Source: Desulfotruncus alcoholivorax DSM 16058 (GTDB lineage: Bacteria > Bacillota > Desulfotomaculia > Desulfotomaculales > Desulfallaceae). Taken from it: DNA of 45,024 nucleotides. Under the pieces are notes generated by a model. That model was not told the origin of the DNA and ran no database searches. It was given only the letters and a program-made list of their open reading frames with translations. Positions 41,478 to 45,024 of the stretch are shown here, in pieces. The stretch's first letter is position 1. Each line of letters begins with the position of its first letter. Both the position numbers and the translations under genes were made by a program. The DNA lies in contig NZ_AUMW01000029.1 of assembly GCF_000430885.1 (NCBI RefSeq), positions 1 to 45,024 on the forward strand, given 5' to 3'.

Positions 41478-43310
41478 ATGATATATAAAAGCATGAAAGA
41501 ATGTATTTTGGACCTGGAAAAGCATGGTCACCTGGTGCGGGTGCATGAGGAAGTCGATCCGGACCTGGAAATGGCTGAAATACACCGCCGGGTGTACCAG
41601 GCCGGGGGACCGGCCATATTATATGAACGGGTAAAGGGTAGCCCTTTTCCGGCAGTTTCCAACCTTTTCGGCACTATGGACCGGGCCAGATTTATCTTTC
41701 GATCCACACTGGAAAAAGTAATGCAGTTCATGCAAATCCCGGCCAATCCGATGGCGGTTGTTAAACGGCCGTGGAAATATACCGGATTGCCTTTAACCGC
41801 TATAAAAGCACTGCCTAAAAAAGTTCATAAAGGGCCGGTATTGGACTGCGAAACCTCAATCAGCCGGCTGCCCCGGGTCAAATGCTGGCCCGATGACGGC
41901 GGACCTTTTATTATGCTGCCCCAGGTTTATACCGAAGATCCTATGCAACCTGGCATTATGCATTCTAACCTGGGTATGTACCGGGTCCAAATGGCCGGCA
42001 ATCAGTATAACAAAGACAAAGAAATTGGTCTTCACTACCAAATCCAGCGGGATATCGGTCTCCATCATGCCCGTGCCCTACAAAAGGGGGAGCCGCTGAA
42101 AGTAAGCATTTTCGTCGGCGGTCCACCTGGTCACACCCTGGCGGCCATCATGCCCCTGCCGGAGCAAATGCCGGAAGCGGCTTTTGCAGGGTTGCTCGCG
42201 GGGCGTCGCTTCCGATACACTTACCGGAACGGCTACGCTATTTCAACGGATGCCGACTTTTGCATTACCGGCACCGTGGTGCCCGGGAAAACCAAGCCCG
42301 AAGGCCCGTTCGGTGATCATATGGGATACTATTCTTTGCAGCATGAATTCCCCTACTTAAATGTAGAAAACGTTTATCACCGCAAAGACGCCGTCTGGCC
42401 CTTTACTGTGGTGGGAAGACCCCCTCAGGAAGACACTGTATTTGGGACGTTAATTCATGAAATCACTAAGCCTGTGGTGCCCACTTCCATTCCCGGCGTA
42501 GAAGCTATCCACGCAGTGGATGTGGCGGGAGTTCACCCCCTGCTCCTGGCGGTAGGCCGGGAACAGTATGTTCCCTATGTGCCCCGGGAACCGCGGCAGA
42601 TATTAACCCTGGCCAATGCCATTCTGGGATTTGGCCAATGCTCACTGGCCAAATATTTATTTATTGCCGCTCTGGAAGACCACCCGGATTTGGATGTTAA
42701 CGATGTCCAGGCTTTTTTTACCCATGTGCTGGAACGGGTCGACTGGCGGCGGGATTTACACTTTCAAACACGGACTACAATCGATACCCTGGATTACTCG
42801 GGCACCGGTTTTAACCGGGGTTCCAAGCTGGTAGTGGCTGCGGCCGGTGAGCCCAGGCGCACCCTTGCCCGAACCCTGGATTACCGGCTTAAATTACCGG
42901 ATGGTTTTAACCGGCCAGCTTTAGCCATGCCAGGTGTGGTCGTAATCAATGCACCGGCGCGCCCGGATGCCGAAACGGGTGAAAAAGACGCTCTATTCCT
43001 GGCCGATTATATGGAAAAAGCGGGTTATCCTGACGATATTGCCCTGGTAGTCATTACCGAAGACAGTGAATTTGCCGCCCGTCATATGAACAATTTCCTG
43101 TGGGTTACCTTTACCCGCTCCAACCCTTCTCATGACGTTTACGGAGTGGGTAGTTTTACCGACCACAAACACTGGGGTTGTAAAGGGCCGTTGATTATTG
43201 ACGCCCGGCTGAAACCACACCATGCGCCGCCGCTGCTTGAATCTCCGGAAATCTCCCGGCGGGTAAACCGGCTCGGTGCTAAAGGTGGTAGCCTGCATGG
43301 GATCATATAA
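41478..43310 (+). CDS. UbiD-family prenyl-FMN-dependent decarboxylase
   Basis: A 610-residue decarboxylase of the UbiD family, acting on aromatic or alpha,beta-unsaturated acids with prenylated FMN. Family features include the N-terminal EEVDPDLEMAEIHRRV, the cofactor/metal region MHSNLGMYRVQ near 164, and PEGPFGDHMGYYS near 276 carrying the catalytic acidic residue. A C-terminal extension of about 100 residues beyond the usual 490 is present. No UbiX prenyltransferase is adjacent. The likely substrates (menaquinone precursor or aromatic acid) cannot be told apart. GAGGAG precedes the ATG. Confidence 0.92.
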   Translation: MIYKSMKECILDLEKHGHLVRVHEEVDPDLEMAEIHRRVYQAGGPAILYERVKGSPFPAVSNLFGTMDRARFIFRSTLEKVMQFMQIPANPMAVVKRPWKYTGLPLTAIKALPKKVHKGPVLDCETSISRLPRVKCWPDDGGPFIMLPQVYTEDPMQPGIMHSNLGMYRVQMAGNQYNKDKEIGLHYQIQRDIGLHHARALQKGEPLKVSIFVGGPPGHTLAAIMPLPEQMPEAAFAGLLAGRRFRYTYRNGYAISTDADFCITGTVVPGKTKPEGPFGDHMGYYSLQHEFPYLNVENVYHRKDAVWPFTVVGRPPQEDTVFGTLIHEITKPVVPTSIPGVEAIHAVDVAGVHPLLLAVGREQYVPYVPREPRQILTLANAILGFGQCSLAKYLFIAALEDHPDLDVNDVQAFFTHVLERVDWRRDLHFQTRTTIDTLDYSGTGFNRGSKLVVAAAGEPRRTLARTLDYRLKLPDGFNRPALAMPGVVVINAPARPDAETGEKDALFLADYMEKAGYPDDIALVVITEDSEFAARHMNNFLWVTFTRSNPSHDVYGVGSFTDHKHWGCKGPLIIDARLKPHHAPPLLESPEISRRVNRLGAKGGSLHGII

Positions 43311-43331
43311 GGCAAACTGGAATCAGACTGC

Positions 43332-43907
43332 TTATTTACGGCAGATATAAACGAAGGCAGGCGGTATATTAAAGGGGACAAAACAAATATCCATATTCCT
43401 AAACCTGCTTTGGAGCTGTTTTTTCATTTGTAATGAATACTGGAACGTGATAAACAGCCCGTCCTCTTGCAGGGTATGTTCAACTTCATCCAAAATCCGG
43501 TCCCTGGAATCTTGCGAAAAAAGTTTAAAAGGTAGTCCTGAAATAATACAATCCACTTTTGAAAGACCCAAAGCTCCTATCTCTCTTGAAAGATTTTGGG
43601 CGTCTTTGCAAAAACGAAACGTTGGATATTTGGCCGTCAGAATTTTCCGCATATCGTTATCTTTTTCAAATATAGCTACCTTGCAACCCCTGGGGACATT
43701 TTGATAAATCCCTTTGGTGAAGACCCCTGTGCCTGCACCAAGTTCAACTATTGTTCTAATCAAACTCCAATTGACGGGTGCAAGCATCGCCTGGGCGAGA
43801 TATTTTGAACTTGGTGTAATACTGCCTACCTGCTTGGGGGATTGAATAAACTTATATAAGAATAATATTTTTTCATACATTAAACTGGATGCCGCCGGAT
43901 ACTGCAT
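43332..43907 (-). CDS. Class I SAM-dependent methyltransferase, PmtA-like
   Basis: A 191-residue methyltransferase. The SAM motif is IVELGAGTGVFTKGI near residue 38, motif II VAIFEKDNDM, and motif IV VDCIISGLPFKLF near 108. The N-terminal FIQSPKQVGSITPSSKYLAQ is typical of phospholipid N-methyltransferases (PmtA) and related rRNA dimethylases. Lipid substrate is the better guess. ATG 43907 follows GGAGG by 7 bases, so the longer frame from 43982 is rejected. Convergent with the UbiD gene, only 21 bases apart. Confidence 0.85.
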   Translation of the reverse strand: MQYPAASSLMYEKILFLYKFIQSPKQVGSITPSSKYLAQAMLAPVNWSLIRTIVELGAGTGVFTKGIYQNVPRGCKVAIFEKDNDMRKILTAKYPTFRFCKDAQNLSREIGALGLSKVDCIISGLPFKLFSQDSRDRILDEVEHTLQEDGLFITFQYSLQMKKQLQSRFRNMDICFVPFNIPPAFVYICRK

Positions 43908-43990
43908 GTTTAATCCTCCATTAAAGACTGGTTTTGTAAAGGCGCCCCCTTTGTTATTTTGTTTCGATAAGAATGGTATCAAATCCTTGA

Positions 43991-44038
43991 TTTAACAATA
44001 AAGAGGTTGCTAAAATCTGCAACCTCTTTATTGTTAAA
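43991..44038 (-). terminator. Perfect 20-bp hairpin, probable terminator of a lost gene
   Basis: Arms 43991-44010 and 44019-44038 are exactly complementary around an 8-nt loop. It lies 30 bases beyond the stop of the metallophosphoesterase remnant on the same strand, so it probably ended that gene. Confidence 0.75.
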
Positions 44039-44067
44039 ATATTGGCGCAAATATGTCAGTCCGCTGT

Positions 44068-44205
44068 TTAGCCAATCCCTTTTAATAGAATTATAATCTC
44101 TATTAAAACATATACTGCTGCTGGATTGCCGTGCTTGGGTCTACCGGCGCTGCCGGCGTTAATAATATGGTATCCTGCTATCCTCCTGTGGTAGGGCAGG
44201 TGGCT
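44068..44205 (-). pseudogene. C-terminal remnant of a metallophosphoesterase
   Basis: A 45-codon open stretch ending at TAA 44068 reads [20 protein letters not shown], then GRPKHGNPAAVYVLIEI. This matches the final part of YfcE-type calcineurin-like phosphoesterases, where GHTHxP is followed by an xNPGSxGxPRxG segment. A stop codon precedes it at 44206 and there is no N-terminal domain nearby. The 178 bases further upstream hold only palindromes, for example 44213-44238, and no gene. Confidence 0.7.
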
Positions 44206-44383
44206 CTATCTGATACCAAATAATAAATTATTTGGTATGGGTGATAATCGTAACAATAGTTACGATATCAGGTTTTGGGGGCCATTACCAATTAATAATA
44301 TAATTGGCAAGGCTGAATTCCGTTATTATCCTCTTAATGAAATAGTAATTTTAAACCATGACTAATTTTTAGTTAAATACGCA

Positions 44384-44690
44384 CACGATAAAGATTTTAA
44401 AGCAATTATAAAAACAGGGCTGCGAATGGTATTAAAAAGCAAATAGAAATGCTGGAAAAAGAATTGAAGCATTTCGGTCTACCCGTACCCAAACGCCCGA
44501 CATCTGTTTATGTTACTCCCCCTGATACCACAACAATGTTTGATGATGATCACATTTATCGAATTATTTTGATGGGGGTTCAGGGAATAGCTTCCCTACA
44601 GGCCAGACTTATAAGCAGTGTTCAACAAACGATAGAATAAGAGGAATATTTAAAACATGGAATTGGTTGCCACCAAAATTTTTGAGTTAA
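44384..44690 (+). pseudogene. Remnant of a DUF3231 protein
   Basis: Three frames must be joined to recover homology. The first, from 44384, reads HDKDFKAIIKTGL. The second, from 44413, reads IKKQIEMLEKELKHFGLPVP and then FDDDHIYRIILMGVQGIASL. The third, from 44628, reads NDRIRGIFKTWNWLPPKF. In this order they resemble the C-terminal half of DUF3231 proteins, helical bundle proteins of spore-formers. The N-terminal half is absent. The C-terminal end lies close to the insertion sequence, which may have cut it. Confidence 0.65.
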
Positions 44691-45024
44691 GTCCGTATAA
44701 TTGTGTAAAATAGGTTTCCAAAAAAATACTGGAGCCAGACAAATTCCTCAGTTAGAATTGAATTGCCAAAACAAACCTAACAAAGGAGGAATTTGCATGG
44801 CTCAATACCAGATTACCGTAAATCAGGAACTTTTGCACCGTCTATTTTTAAGCAATAACAAAGATTCTGGAGTAGCAGCCCTGTTGGAATCCGTATTGAA
44901 CCAAATCTTACAGGCGCAAGCCACCGAACAACTTCAAGCTGAGCCATACGAGCGTACCAGCGAAAGGAAAGGGTACCGTAACGGTACATCCCCGCACCAA
45001 CTAACCACCCGGGTAGGAACCATA
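44691..45024 (+). mobile_element. Left part of an IS256-family insertion sequence
   Basis: The element contains the start of an IS256-type transposase and runs off the window. The left end is not fixed. The TTGTGTAAAATAGG near 44701 resembles the ends of this family, so the terminal repeat is probably around 44691-44720. The right end and any target duplication lie outside the window. Confidence 0.65.
44797..45024 (+). CDS. IS256 family (Mutator-type) transposase, N-terminal part
   Basis: The first 76 codons of a DDE transposase, open at the right edge. The N-terminal sequence MAQYQITVNQELLHRLF and the later YERTSERKGYRNGT, followed by LTTRVGTI, are characteristic of the IS256 family. AAGGAGGA lies 7 bases before the ATG. 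The catalytic Asp/Glu residues lie beyond the window, so intactness cannot be judged. Confidence 0.93.
   Translation, partial: MAQYQITVNQELLHRLFLSNNKDSGVAALLESVLNQILQAQATEQLQAEPYERTSERKGYRNGTSPHQLTTRVGTI

Noticed and set aside
44213-44238. The palindrome ATACCAAATA/TATTTGGTAT as an insertion-sequence end
   Set aside because: It is a self-contained 10-bp hairpin with no matching partner or transposase frame next to it.

Overview
The window looks like chromosome of an anaerobic, endospore-forming member of the Clostridia. A sulfate-reducing or syntrophic Desulfotomaculum/Pelotomaculum-type Peptococcaceae fits best, but that is inferred from gene content, not from a marker gene. Spore genes (SpoVT, an alpha/beta SASP), strict-anaerobe enzymes ([FeFe] hydrogenase, hybrid cluster protein), a TauE/SafE anion transporter, moderate G+C and frequent TTG/GTG starts behind strong GGAGG sites all agree. 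No rRNA, CRISPR array or prophage is visible. The only mobile element is the left part of an IS256-family insertion sequence at the right edge.

Left part (1-9.2 kb): a TauE/SafE transporter with a partial membrane-protein partner, a monomeric [FeFe] hydrogenase divergent from a chemotaxis receptor, then a DUF2148 protein and type 2 isopentenyl-diphosphate isomerase (probably started by ATT). A cobalamin riboswitch precedes a lone cobT, which converges on a class V fructose-1,6-bisphosphate aldolase/phosphatase. From 9.2 to 13.3 kb come a free-standing pyruvate-kinase C-terminal domain, tRNA-Ala(CGC), a class A beta-lactamase-fold protein, murI, a small membrane protein, tRNA-Leu(UAA) and a MaoC hydratase.

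Carbon-storage block (13.3-26 kb): glycogen phosphorylase lies divergent from a DUF4912 gene and a GH57 branching-enzyme/GT4 synthase fusion, so breakdown and synthesis of glycogen face each other across one promoter region. After a CoA-disulfide reductase/rhodanese fusion, an overlapping gnd-zwf-cyclase operon supplies the oxidative pentose phosphate steps. CinA follows, with an apparently inactive amidase domain.

Accessory stretch (26-35 kb): a solitary OLD-type ATPase-TOPRIM protein, spoVT, a HEAT-like protein, a SASP, a CadC/CadA metal-efflux pair, and a c-di-AMP (ydaO/yuaA) riboswitch just ahead of a LysM-NlpC/P60 cell-wall hydrolase.

Right part (35-45 kb): this segment is decaying. Remnants of a [NiFe]-hydrogenase large subunit, its maturation protease and a DUF438/hemerythrin protein lie together beside an intact hcp. 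Further right are a two-component system, a small Cys-rich protein, a UbiD decarboxylase and a methyltransferase, then remnants of a metallophosphoesterase and a DUF3231 protein up to the IS256-like element. Dispersed palindromic repeats occur at 21.3, 24.5, 28.05 and 35.1 kb.

I found no clearly novel multi-gene system. The points most worth following are the serine at the [FeFe]-hydrogenase proton-relay position, the ATT start of the isomerase, the solitary OLD-like nuclease, the degenerate CinA amidase domain, and the pseudogene cluster that appears to record loss of a [NiFe] hydrogenase.
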